Source: DASZMJ01 sp035551935
GTDB lineage: Bacteria; Planctomycetota; Planctomycetia; Isosphaerales; Isosphaeraceae
NCBI GenBank assembly: GCA_035551935.1
Contig: DASZMJ010000256.1
Coordinates: forward strand, 1 to 27,065
DNA length: 27,065 bases
Direction: 5' to 3'
The translations under genes were made by a program, and so were the position numbers. The notes under the pieces are model-generated. The model had not been told where the DNA came from. It worked only from the letters and a program-made list of their open reading frames with translations, and ran no database searches. This document shows, in pieces, positions 13,382-21,814 of the stretch (the stretch's first letter is position 1; each line of letters starts with the position of its first letter).

Positions 13382-15619
13382 TCACTTCGACGTCGACTCC
13401 TTGTCCTGGTCCTTCTTCGTCTCCTGGTCCTTGTCCTTGGCCTTGTCTTTCTCCTTTTCCTCGGCCTTCTTCTTGTCTTCCTGGTCCTTCTTGTCCTGCT
13501 CTTCCTTCTGGATCTCCTCGACGGTCTTGCCCGGCGTGAGGTCACGGCCGGCGAGGCCGGGGTAGTCCGGGGCGTAGCGATAGGCGCGGAAGAGCGCGGC
13601 GCCACCGGCAGGGCCACCGCCGGGAGGGCCACCCGGGCCACCGGGGGGAGGGCCACCGGGGCCACCCGGGCCACCGGGGGGAGGGCCGGCGCCGGGGGGG
13701 CCGTTGCCGGGGCCGCCGCGGGCGAAGTCGGCGAGCAGGTCCTTGAACTGCTGCTTCTGGTCGTCGTCGAGCAGCTCCTTGAGCTTGGTGTCGGCCTGCT
13801 TCTGGAGGTCGTCGACGACCGTCCGCTGCTCGTGGGTCAGCTTGAGGGTCAGCTTCGTCGTCGTCGACATGATCTGGCCGGGTTGGGTGAACCGGCCGGG
13901 GCCGAAGCTGGGCTCCTTGAGCTTCTTCTTCTGGTCGTCGGTCAGCGCCTTGTCGAGCTTGGCGTCGACTTCCTTCTGGAAGGCGGCCAGGGTCTTCGTC
14001 TGCGCGTCGGTGAGGTGCAGCATGTCCTGGAGGAACGACGGCAGGACCTGGTTCGGCGGCTGCGGGCCCGGCGGCCCGCCGGGTCGGAAGCCGCCGCGGG
14101 AGGGGTTGATGTACTTCCAGAGGGTCTCGCCCTTCGGCGTCACCTCGAAGATCGTGCCGTTGGCCCCGGAGCAGATCTGCGTGTCGCCGTTGGGGAGCCG
14201 GTGGGCGCCCGAGATGAACGACGAGAAGAATTCCTTCTTGTTCGGCGCCTCATATCTCCAGGCGAGCCCGGCGGGGGCGAAGTGGCCCCCTTCCTTGCGG
14301 TAATTCCCCTCGTCGTCGGCCGGCAGGATGACCTCGTCGACCGTCGAATACTGCCCGTCGGGGCGGTTCGGCCCGTTGTTGAAGACCAGGACGTGCCCCG
14401 CGCCCGGCAGGCCCTTGGGGATCCAGTGGGCGTTGTGCTGGGCGAAGAGTCGCTGGTCGGCCTTCGTGCCGGCGCGGTAGGAGATCGGGTTACCCCAGCG
14501 GTAGAGGAGGTCGCCGCCCTTGCCGCGCCTGCCGCCGGTGTGGCCCTTGGCCTCGGCGGTGGTCGTGCCGTGGTCGACGATCCAGATCTCGCTGAGCTCG
14601 TGGACGCTGACCAGGATCTGGTCGAGGTCGGCGTTGTAGGCCACCGAGTTGATGTGGGTCCAGTCCGGGTTGACGCGCTGCGAACGGGCCTGCGGCGAGG
14701 CGACGTAGCCGATCGTCTTGAGCTTGTTCAGGTCGTCCTTCTTGGCCGCCGCGTCCTTCTTCTCGTCCTTCTTGCCCTCGTCCTTCTTGGCCACGTCGCC
14801 CTTCGTCTCGTCCTTCTTGGCCGTGTCGTCCTTCTTGGGCTGGGGCCGCGGTCCCATGGCGTTCTCGACGAAGTTGATGTCGACGAGCTCGGGGTGGTCG
14901 GCCACGACGCCGTAGTTGGGCTTGGAGGGGTCGACGTCCTGGATCAGGTGGTCCCAGAGGTGCCACTCCCAGACGACCTCGCCGGTGGCCTTGCCCGTCG
15001 GCTTGACCTCGACGAGCGAGTCGGACAGGACGTACTTGCTCACGAGCTCCTTCTTGCGGCCGGCGGCGATGGACTCGTCGGCCATCTTCTTCTCCCAGAC
15101 GATGAACAGGTAATTCCCGTTCGGGAGCTTGATGACGTCGTGGTGGAAGAGGTGCTTGTCGTCGAAGATCGTGTAGTCCCAGACGAGCTCGCCGTCCCAG
15201 GTGTATTCCTGGACCCGGCCCAGCGAGCCGCCGCCGGCGCCGAAGGAGCGGTCCTTGCCGTTGAGGTCGGTGGGGCGGAGCAGGTGGCCGTCCTCGAGCA
15301 GGTAGGCGCAGTGCATCGAGTTGAGGGGGGTCTCCCAGGTCTTGACGACGCGCCCCTGCATGTCGAGCAGGTAGGCCTTCTTGTTGCCCATCGGGTTGAG
15401 CAGGGTGTAGCCCTGGAAGGCCTTCGGGTCGTTGAGCCGGAGGCCGAGCTTGGGGGGGACGATCTTCTTCGGCGTGGTCGAGGGCTGGGCGTCCTTCTTC
15501 GGCGCCGGGACGTCGTCGGGCGCCGCCACGACCGCGGCGGCGGCGGTCGCGAGCGTCAACGCGGCGGTCGCGACGGCGACGCCGACGCGGCCGAAGATTG
15601 GCTCAAGGCGCAACCTCAT
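13382..15619 (-). CDS. secreted arylsulfotransferase (ASST)-like propeller, paralogue with Lys-rich insert and tail
   Basis: 745 aa, first gene of the minus-strand cluster; GGGAGGAG ribosome site upstream of ATG 15619. Signal peptide about 1-33. Propeller motifs parallel those of the following gene: L-L-E-D-G-H (108-113), H-H-D-V-I-K-L-P-N-G-N (159-169), W-E-W-H-L-W-D-H (217-224), D-W-T-H-I-N (319-324) and G-A-H-R-L-P-N-G-D (471-479). The blade insert is a K-K-D/K-D-E repeat (261-296) ending in L-K-T-I-G-Y-V-A. Four LTxxQ-like helical units (about 536-630), a Gly/Pro tract (635-673) and the shared R-A-Y-R-Y/L-T-P-G-K-T-V-E-E block (678-702) follow, then a highly charged tail to the end. The charged segments look like low-complexity linkers or surface-binding arms. 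Function as for its paralogue: sulfate-ester transfer is the family prediction, unproven here. Confidence 0.83.
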   Translation of the reverse strand: MRLRLEPIFGRVGVAVATAALTLATAAAAVVAAPDDVPAPKKDAQPSTTPKKIVPPKLGLRLNDPKAFQGYTLLNPMGNKKAYLLDMQGRVVKTWETPLNSMHCAYLLEDGHLLRPTDLNGKDRSFGAGGGSLGRVQEYTWDGELVWDYTIFDDKHLFHHDVIKLPNGNYLFIVWEKKMADESIAAGRKKELVSKYVLSDSLVEVKPTGKATGEVVWEWHLWDHLIQDVDPSKPNYGVVADHPELVDINFVENAMGPRPQPKKDDTAKKDETKGDVAKKDEGKKDEKKDAAAKKDDLNKLKTIGYVASPQARSQRVNPDWTHINSVAYNADLDQILVSVHELSEIWIVDHGTTTAEAKGHTGGRRGKGGDLLYRWGNPISYRAGTKADQRLFAQHNAHWIPKGLPGAGHVLVFNNGPNRPDGQYSTVDEVILPADDEGNYRKEGGHFAPAGLAWRYEAPNKKEFFSSFISGAHRLPNGDTQICSGANGTIFEVTPKGETLWKYINPSRGGFRPGGPPGPQPPNQVLPSFLQDMLHLTDAQTKTLAAFQKEVDAKLDKALTDDQKKKLKEPSFGPGRFTQPGQIMSTTTKLTLKLTHEQRTVVDDLQKQADTKLKELLDDDQKQQFKDLLADFARGGPGNGPPGAGPPPGGPGGPGGPPPGGPGGPPGGGPAGGAALFRAYRYAPDYPGLAGRDLTPGKTVEEIQKEEQDKKDQEDKKKAEEKEKDKAKDKDQETKKDQDKESTSK

Positions 15620-15944
15620 GGGGTGACTCCTCCCGGCGTCGTTGGGGCGTGCAACTGGGGGCTCGGCCGCGGGTCGTCGGGGGCGTCCCGGACGGGCCCC
15701 GCCTCCTCGGGTCGCGACGGACCCGCGGCCTCGGTCCGGGAAGGATCGACGCCCGCCGTCCGTTGACCCCGCGGCGGGTCGCCGATCGCCCCGGCCGCCC
15801 TAGTCTGCCAGGCGCGCCCCGAAAAGGCTAGGGGTTGGCGCCCGGGCGGATTCGAGGGCGGCCCGATCCTATCGCCGGCCGCGCCGGCGCTCCGTAAAGG
15901 TTTGTAAAGGCGCCGAGGGCCGTCGAGGCCGGGCCGTCGTGCCA
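15620..15944. other. intergenic region upstream of the sulfo/phospho cluster
   Basis: 325 bp between the kinase stop and the start of the first ASST-like gene. It should hold the promoter of the seven-gene cluster, but no convincing -35/-10 pair is visible. A 7-bp GC hairpin (15873-15889, three-base loop) lies about 56 bp after the kinase stop and could weakly terminate that transcript. The heptamer gtaaagg occurs twice, ten bases apart, at about 15894 and 15904. No coding frame in it looks real. Confidence 0.4.
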
Positions 15945-18900
15945 TCACCGTCCTCCCGCACGGGCCAGGAGCGCGGCGACGTCGTCCCAGAGCCGCTTGC
16001 AGGCGGCGCGGTCCGCCTCGGGGAGGGTGGCCAGGTCGGCGTCGTCGCGGATGCCGGCCAGGTCGGCGTCGTCCTGCCAGTGCCGGAGGACCTGCCGGAC
16101 CACGTCCCGGGCCCGCGGCGGCGCGGCGTCCAGTGCCGTCGACCAGGCGGTCAGCTCGGCCTTCAGCCATGCCAGCGCCTGGTCGCGGAGCCTGGCCCGC
16201 GCCGTTGCGTCGGGGGGCGGCTCGTCCTTCGACCGGCCGGCGGCGGCCAGGGCGGCGGAGCAGGCCGCGTTGTAGCGGTGGGCCTGTTCCCGGTCGTCGG
16301 CCCGCTTCGGGTCGGCGGCGAACGCGCGGTCCCAGAGGCGGACGGCCGCGGCGTGTCGGCCCCGGGCGGCGCAGATCCGGGCCAGGTCCAGCCAGTCGTC
16401 GGCCGCGACGGGCACGTCCTCTCCGCGCAGGACCGCCGGGAGCCGGCGATCCAGGTCGTTCAGCCGCTCGGCCTCGCGCACCCAGTCGCCCGAGGGATAC
16501 GGCCAGCCGGGCCGCTTCGAGCCCAGCTCGTGGCCCCGTCGGAAGCACTCCAGGGCCTCGGCGTACGACCCCTGGCCCAGCAAGGCCCGGCCGAGGTTGC
16601 AGAGGGCCTCGGGGTACTCGGGCCGGAGTCGCAACGCCTCGCGATAGGACGTGATGGCCTCGTCCGCCCGGCCCGAGATCAGCAGGGCGCCGGCCAGGTC
16701 GTAGTGGGCGTCGGCCTGCCGGGGTGCCCACCGGACCAGGCTGCGGTAGGCGGCGATCGCCTCGTCCGGGCGACCGGCCCGGAGCTCGACCTGGCCGAGG
16801 CTGCGGAGGGCCTCGGCGGAATCCGGCCGGATTTGGAGCTCCTCGCGGAACGCCGCGATCGCGCCGTCGAGGTCCCCCTTCTTCGAGAGGATCAGGCCGA
16901 GGTTCCTGCGGAGGCCCGGCCTGGCCGGCGCCAGGCGGATCGCCTCGCGGCCGGCGGCGACGGCGCCGTCGAGGTCGCCGCGGGCGTCCAGGGCGTTGGC
17001 GAGGTTGAAGTGGGCCTCGGGGTCGTCGGGCCGGAGGCGGATCGCCTCGCGGTCGGCCTGGATGGCCCCGTCGAGGTCCCCCTTGTTCTCGAGCGCGACG
17101 CCGAGGTTCTTGTAGCCGCGGGCGTACTTCGGGTCGCGGCGGACGGCCTCGCGGGCCGCGGCGATCGCGCCGTCGAGGTCGCCGACCCGGCCGAGGACGG
17201 CGGACAGGTTGTTGGGGGGCCGCGGGTCGCTGGGCTTGAGCCGCATCGCCAGCCGGTGCTCGGCGACCGCGGCGGCGAGGTCGCCGGTCCCCTCCAGCGC
17301 GATCCCGAGGTCCGTGTGGGCCTCGGCCAGGTCGGGGTCGAGCCGGACGGCCTCGCGGAAGGCGGCGACCGCGCCGGCGTGGTCCCCCTTCATCTCGAGG
17401 ACGACGCCGAGGTTGGTCCGGGGCGTCGGGTCGTCGGGCTCGAGGCGGACGGCCTCCCGGGCCGCGTCGAGGGCGCCGTCGAGCTCGCCGCGAGCGGTGA
17501 GGACCGTGCTCATATTGCTATAAGCCCTCGCATACTTCGGGTCGAGCCGCAAGGCCTCGCGATGCTCGGCGAGGGCGGCGTCGGGATCGCCGCGCTTGCT
17601 CAGGGCGATGCCGAGGTTGTCGTGGAGCACGGGGACGTTCGGGTCGAGCCGGAGCCCCCCGCGGTAGGCCGCGACGGCGCCGTCCTGGTCGCCGAGCGAT
17701 TGCAGGGCGTTGCCCAGGACGAGGTACGCCTGGAGGTCGTCGGGGCGGGCCTTGAGGAGCCCCCGCGCGACCTCGGCGGCGCGGCGGTAGGCCTCGCGGG
17801 CGGCGTCGGCCTCGCCCCGGCCCTCGCGGACCTTGCCGAGGCAGACGAGGTGGCGGGGGTCGTCGGGGGCGCGGTGCGCCAGGTCGTCGAAGACCGCGAC
17901 CGCCTCGGCGGTGCGGCCGGACTGCTCCAGCAGGTGGCCCAGGTCGTGGGCGGACCTGGGCCGCAGCGCCCGGGCGATCGAGTAGGCCTGGATCGCCTCG
18001 GCCGTCGCCGTCGGCCGGGCGCGGCGGATCATCGTCGCCAGGTCGTGGTTGATCCAGAAGTCGCCCGGGTGCCGGAGCCGGGCCCGGCCCAGCAGGTCGG
18101 CGGCGGCCTCGGGGTCGCCGGCGTGGGCGAGGGTGTTGGCCAGCAGGTCGAGGGTCTGGACCGGCCACGAACCCGGGTCGACCTCGCGGGCCAGGGCGCG
18201 GAGCGGCCCGAGGCCGGCCGAGACGTCGCCCTTCGAGAAGAGGGCGCGGAGGCGGTCGCGCCCGGGGTCGGGGTCGACGCCGCGGGCGACGGCGACGAGG
18301 CGATGCCAGTCGTCCCCGGCCCGGCCCCGGTCGCGTCGGATCGCCGCCCAGTCGTCGAGCGCGGCCACCACGGCCGTCGCCAGCGCGGGCGGCCGCGCCT
18401 TGACGAGGGCCACGGCCTCGGCCGTCGGCAAGGCGTCGGGGTCGAGGCCCGCGTCGCGGAAGGCGACGGCATAGGACGCATCGGCGGCCGTGCCCTGGTT
18501 GTCCTCGGACCGGGTGCTCCGGATGTCGGCCAGGCGATCGAGCAACGTCCGGTCGCGACGGGCCGCGTCGGCCCCGGCCTCGACCTCGACGCGCAGGGCC
18601 TGCAACTCCCGGCGGGCCTCGGCGACGCCTCCCAGGGCACCCTCGGCCTGCTCGATCGCCGCCAGCGCCACCTGCCAACGCGTCGGGTCGTCGGGCCGCT
18701 CGAGGGCCTGGTTGCGGAGCGTCCGGGCCGCCCCCAGGACCCTCGCCACGGCCTCGGCGTTGGCCGCGCGCCGCCTCTGGTAGGCGCCGGCACTCACCCC
18801 GACGACGGCCGCCAGGGCCAGCACCGCGGCGGCCAGGCCGACCGCCAGCCGGCGCCGGTCGCGCTCGACCTTCGCCCGCTTCCCCTCCTCCTCGGCCCGG

Positions 18901-20138
18901 GCCTGCGCCTCGACCCGCGCCAGCTCGGCACGACGGAGGCGGTCCTGCACCCCGGCGAGGTAGGCCGCCATCCGCCCGGCCACCGCCCCGGCCCGACGCG
19001 GTCGGCCCTCGGGCTCCGGCGCCAGGCAATCCCGGGCCAGCTCGACCAGCTCCGCCTCGGCGCCGCAAGCATCCAGCCGGCCGAAGGCGTCGTCCAGGTC
19101 GCCCCGGCACGTCTTCCGCAAGGTCTCCCCCGGGCTGCCGCCGACGACCGCCGGCCCGCCGGTCAGGACCTCGCAGAGGATCGCCCCCAGGCCGAAGACG
19201 TCGGCCCGCTCGTCGACCGCCTCGACCTCGCCCCGAGCCTGCTCCGGCGCCATGTAGCCGGGCGTCCCGAGCACCGACCCGGCCATCGAGTCCCCGGCGT
19301 CCGAGCCCGACCGCGACGTCCGGACCACGCTGGCGGGCGGGTCCGGCTCGGGCGTCGGCTCGCGGCCGTCGTCGGTCGCCCCGCCTCGGGGCAGGACCTT
19401 GGCCAGGCCCCAGTCCATCACCTGGACCTCGCCGAAGCCGCCCACCATGATGTTCGACGGCTTCAAGTCCCGGTGGATGACCCCGCGGGCGTGGGCATAC
19501 GCCACCGTCTGGCAGACCTGCTCGAAGATCCCCAGGGACCGCGGCAAGCCGTCGGCCGGCGACGACCGCTCCCGCAGCAGCTCGGCCAGCGTCCGACCCT
19601 TGACCAGCTTCATCGTGAAGAACGGCCGGCGGTCGGCGAAGGCGCCCAGCTCGTAGATCGGCACGATGCCGGGGTGCTGGAGCTGGCCGCCGATCTGGGC
19701 CTCCTCGACGAACCGCCGCAGGAAGTCCGGGTTGTCGCGGTGCCGCTCCAGCAGGACCTTGACGGCCAGCTCGCGGCCGAGGTCGGGGTCGCGGGCCTTG
19801 AGGATCGCCCCCATGCCGCCGCGGGCGATCTCGCCGAAGAGTTGATACCGGCCGGCCTCGGTCGCCGTCGGCCGCCCGGGCGAGTCGGGCCGCTCCAGCG
19901 GCGACGGGCCCGATTCCGGGTCGGTGTCCCGCAGGAGGACCCGGGGCAAGCCCCCGAGCGAGCTTGCCAGCGTCGCCAGGCTCCCCGGCCCGGCGGCGAC
20001 GAAGTCGGCCGTCGCCCTCGGGTCGCCCGTCCCGTCGGGACCCAGGCCGGCCCGGAGCAGGCAGGCCGGGCAGAGCCCGCCGACCGACTCGCCCGCCAGG
20101 TCCGTCCCGCAACTCCGGCAGATCCGATCGACGTCCAT
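15945..20138 (-). CDS. transmembrane Ser/Thr protein kinase with zinc-ribbon and TPR domains
   Basis: 1397 aa. The N-terminal zinc ribbon is CRSC (7-10) and CPAC (23-26). The Hanks-type kinase domain covers about 98-395: Gly-rich loop A-R-G-G-M-G (105-110), catalytic Lys127 (A-V-K), H-R-D-L-K-P-S-N (222-229), D-W-G in place of DFG (242-244), G-T-P-G-Y-M-A-P-E (291-299). A charged helical linker (about 397-430) precedes one TM helix (431-451). The large C-terminal half carries many TPR-type 34-residue repeats, from about 640 to 1300 (A-Y-x-N-L-G, A-x-x-A-x-R-L-x-P patterns), and would lie outside the cytoplasm. The enzyme phosphorylates Ser/Thr in response to a signal presumably sensed by, or scaffolded on, the TPR half. 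It starts 87 bp after the sulfatase stop and may share its transcript. All kinase catalytic residues are present. This architecture is heavily expanded in planctomycetes (family knowledge). Confidence 0.93.
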   Translation of the reverse strand: MDVDRICRSCGTDLAGESVGGLCPACLLRAGLGPDGTGDPRATADFVAAGPGSLATLASSLGGLPRVLLRDTDPESGPSPLERPDSPGRPTATEAGRYQLFGEIARGGMGAILKARDPDLGRELAVKVLLERHRDNPDFLRRFVEEAQIGGQLQHPGIVPIYELGAFADRRPFFTMKLVKGRTLAELLRERSSPADGLPRSLGIFEQVCQTVAYAHARGVIHRDLKPSNIMVGGFGEVQVMDWGLAKVLPRGGATDDGREPTPEPDPPASVVRTSRSGSDAGDSMAGSVLGTPGYMAPEQARGEVEAVDERADVFGLGAILCEVLTGGPAVVGGSPGETLRKTCRGDLDDAFGRLDACGAEAELVELARDCLAPEPEGRPRRAGAVAGRMAAYLAGVQDRLRRAELARVEAQARAEEEGKRAKVERDRRRLAVGLAAAVLALAAVVGVSAGAYQRRRAANAEAVARVLGAARTLRNQALERPDDPTRWQVALAAIEQAEGALGGVAEARRELQALRVEVEAGADAARRDRTLLDRLADIRSTRSEDNQGTAADASYAVAFRDAGLDPDALPTAEAVALVKARPPALATAVVAALDDWAAIRRDRGRAGDDWHRLVAVARGVDPDPGRDRLRALFSKGDVSAGLGPLRALAREVDPGSWPVQTLDLLANTLAHAGDPEAAADLLGRARLRHPGDFWINHDLATMIRRARPTATAEAIQAYSIARALRPRSAHDLGHLLEQSGRTAEAVAVFDDLAHRAPDDPRHLVCLGKVREGRGEADAAREAYRRAAEVARGLLKARPDDLQAYLVLGNALQSLGDQDGAVAAYRGGLRLDPNVPVLHDNLGIALSKRGDPDAALAEHREALRLDPKYARAYSNMSTVLTARGELDGALDAAREAVRLEPDDPTPRTNLGVVLEMKGDHAGAVAAFREAVRLDPDLAEAHTDLGIALEGTGDLAAAVAEHRLAMRLKPSDPRPPNNLSAVLGRVGDLDGAIAAAREAVRRDPKYARGYKNLGVALENKGDLDGAIQADREAIRLRPDDPEAHFNLANALDARGDLDGAVAAGREAIRLAPARPGLRRNLGLILSKKGDLDGAIAAFREELQIRPDSAEALRSLGQVELRAGRPDEAIAAYRSLVRWAPRQADAHYDLAGALLISGRADEAITSYREALRLRPEYPEALCNLGRALLGQGSYAEALECFRRGHELGSKRPGWPYPSGDWVREAERLNDLDRRLPAVLRGEDVPVAADDWLDLARICAARGRHAAAVRLWDRAFAADPKRADDREQAHRYNAACSAALAAAGRSKDEPPPDATARARLRDQALAWLKAELTAWSTALDAAPPRARDVVRQVLRHWQDDADLAGIRDDADLATLPEADRAACKRLWDDVAALLARAGGR

Positions 20139-20225
20139 CGCAAGGCCCCCCGCGGCGACGACCGTCGCCTCTCCTCTCCAGAGAAGGGCACGCCCCGGGA
20201 CGTTACAAGGAAAAAACCGGCTTCC

Positions 20226-21710
20226 TCACCGCCCCTCCAGTTCCCTGCGCAGCCGCCCGACGACCTCGGGGCGCCCCCCGGCCACGTCGCGGGCCTCGCC
20301 GGGGTCGGCGTCGAGGTCGTAGAGCCGGGGCGCCGGGTCGTTGCCAAGCTCGGAATTCGTTAATATGTTCTTTTTCGGACCATTCGATGCCGGGATGAAC
20401 TTCCAGTTCCCGCGGCGCACGGCGAGGCCGGAGGCGTGCTCGATCAAGGACCCCCGGCCGACCGGGTCGTCGCCGAGCAGCGCGGCCAGGTGGTCGCGGC
20501 TGTCGGGGGCGGTCGCGAACGGGCCCGCCGCCCCGACCAGCGCCGCGAGGCTCGCGAGGAGGTCGACCTGGCTGACCAGCGCCTTCGAGGTCCCCGGCTT
20601 GACCCGGCCGGGCCAGCGGACGAGGAACGGCACGCGCGTGCCCCCCTCGAACTTGCTGTACTTGCCGCCGCGATACGGGCCGGCCGGCCGGTGGTCGCCG
20701 AGCTTCGCGACGGCCTCGTCGCGATAGCCGTCGTCGACGACCGGGCCGTTGTCGCTCGTGAGGATGACGAGGGTGTTGTCGGCCAGCCCGTCCTCGTCGA
20801 GGGCCTTCAGGACCGCGCCGACCGACGCATCGAACTCGACGATCGCGTCGCCCCGCGGGCCCATGCCGCTCTTGCCGACGAACCGCGGGTGCGGCACCCG
20901 CGGGACGTGGATGTCGTGGGCCGCGAAGTACAGGAAGAACGGCCCGGCCTTGTTCCGCCGGATGAAGTCCACGGCCTCGCGCGTGAACGTGTCCGCCATC
21001 TCCTCGTCCTTCCAGAGCGCCGCCTTGCCGCCCTTCATGAAGCCGATCCGGCTGATGCCGTCGACGATCGCCATGTCGTGCCCGTGGCTCGGATGCAGGC
21101 GGAGCAGCTCCGGGTGGTCCTTGCCCGTCGGCACGCCCGCGAACGGCCGGTCGTAGCGGACCTCGATCGGGTCGGCCGGGTCGAGCCCGACGACCCGGTG
21201 CCCGCGCACGAAGACGCACGGGACGCGGTCGCCGGTCGCGGCCATGATGAAGCTCTCGTCGAACCCGACTTCCAGCGGCCCCGGCGTGATCTCCCCGTTC
21301 CAGTCGATCGACCCGTCCCCGAGCCCCAGGTGCCACTTGCCGACGACCCCCGTCCGGTAGCCCGCCCGCTCCAGGACGCTCGCCGTGGTCGCCCTCCCCG
21401 GCTCGATGATCAGCCGCGCGTCGCCGGGTAGGACGCCCGTCCCCTTCTTCCGCCAGGGGTATTCGCCGGTCAGGATCGCGTACCGCGACGGCGTGCAGGT
21501 CGCCGACGTCGCGTGCGCATCGCTGAAGTTGAGCCCCAGCCGCGCCAAGCGGTCCACGTTCGGCGTGAGCCCCGCCCTCGCCCCGTTGCAGCCCACGTCG
21601 CCGAAGCCGAGGTCGTCCGCGTAGATCACGACGATGTTCGGGCGCTCCGCCGCCGTCGCGATCGGCGCGGTGGCCGCGAGGCCGACGAGCAAGGCGAGGG
21701 TACGGATCAT
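20226..21710 (-). CDS. secreted sulfatase (formylglycine-dependent)
   Basis: 494 aa, starting at M-I-R-T (ATG 21710, with GGAG ten bases upstream). The frame stays open for 800 bp further upstream, but that stretch is repeat DNA and is rejected as coding. Signal peptide 1-21, then the typical P-N-I-V-V-I-Y-A-D-D-L-G-F (metal Asp32/33). The signature C-T-P-S-R (Cys72) is the site converted to formylglycine by FGE/AtsB. Also G-K-W-H-L-G, H-D-I-H-V-P and T-S-D-N-G-P, as in PF00884 sulfatases. It hydrolyses sulfate esters, probably on a sulfated polysaccharide, in the periplasm or outside. Family S1; the subfamily is not assigned by eye. No maturase gene is seen in the window. Confidence 0.94.
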   Translation of the reverse strand: MIRTLALLVGLAATAPIATAAERPNIVVIYADDLGFGDVGCNGARAGLTPNVDRLARLGLNFSDAHATSATCTPSRYAILTGEYPWRKKGTGVLPGDARLIIEPGRATTASVLERAGYRTGVVGKWHLGLGDGSIDWNGEITPGPLEVGFDESFIMAATGDRVPCVFVRGHRVVGLDPADPIEVRYDRPFAGVPTGKDHPELLRLHPSHGHDMAIVDGISRIGFMKGGKAALWKDEEMADTFTREAVDFIRRNKAGPFFLYFAAHDIHVPRVPHPRFVGKSGMGPRGDAIVEFDASVGAVLKALDEDGLADNTLVILTSDNGPVVDDGYRDEAVAKLGDHRPAGPYRGGKYSKFEGGTRVPFLVRWPGRVKPGTSKALVSQVDLLASLAALVGAAGPFATAPDSRDHLAALLGDDPVGRGSLIEHASGLAVRRGNWKFIPASNGPKKNILTNSELGNDPAPRLYDLDADPGEARDVAGGRPEVVGRLRRELEGR

Positions 21711-21814
21711 GAGGTGCGACTCCGCGGCGACGGGACCTTCGGGACAGCCAGCCGATCCGATCCGACCGTATCCGATCCGACCGCCCGGCTCCAGCCGTCG
21801 GCCCGTCGCGCCGT

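Noticed and set aside
15939..20363. Plus-strand open frame of more than 1400 codons opposite the kinase
   Set aside because: The minus strand encodes an unmistakable kinase plus TPR protein; the plus frame is low-complexity and lacks motifs or a ribosome site.
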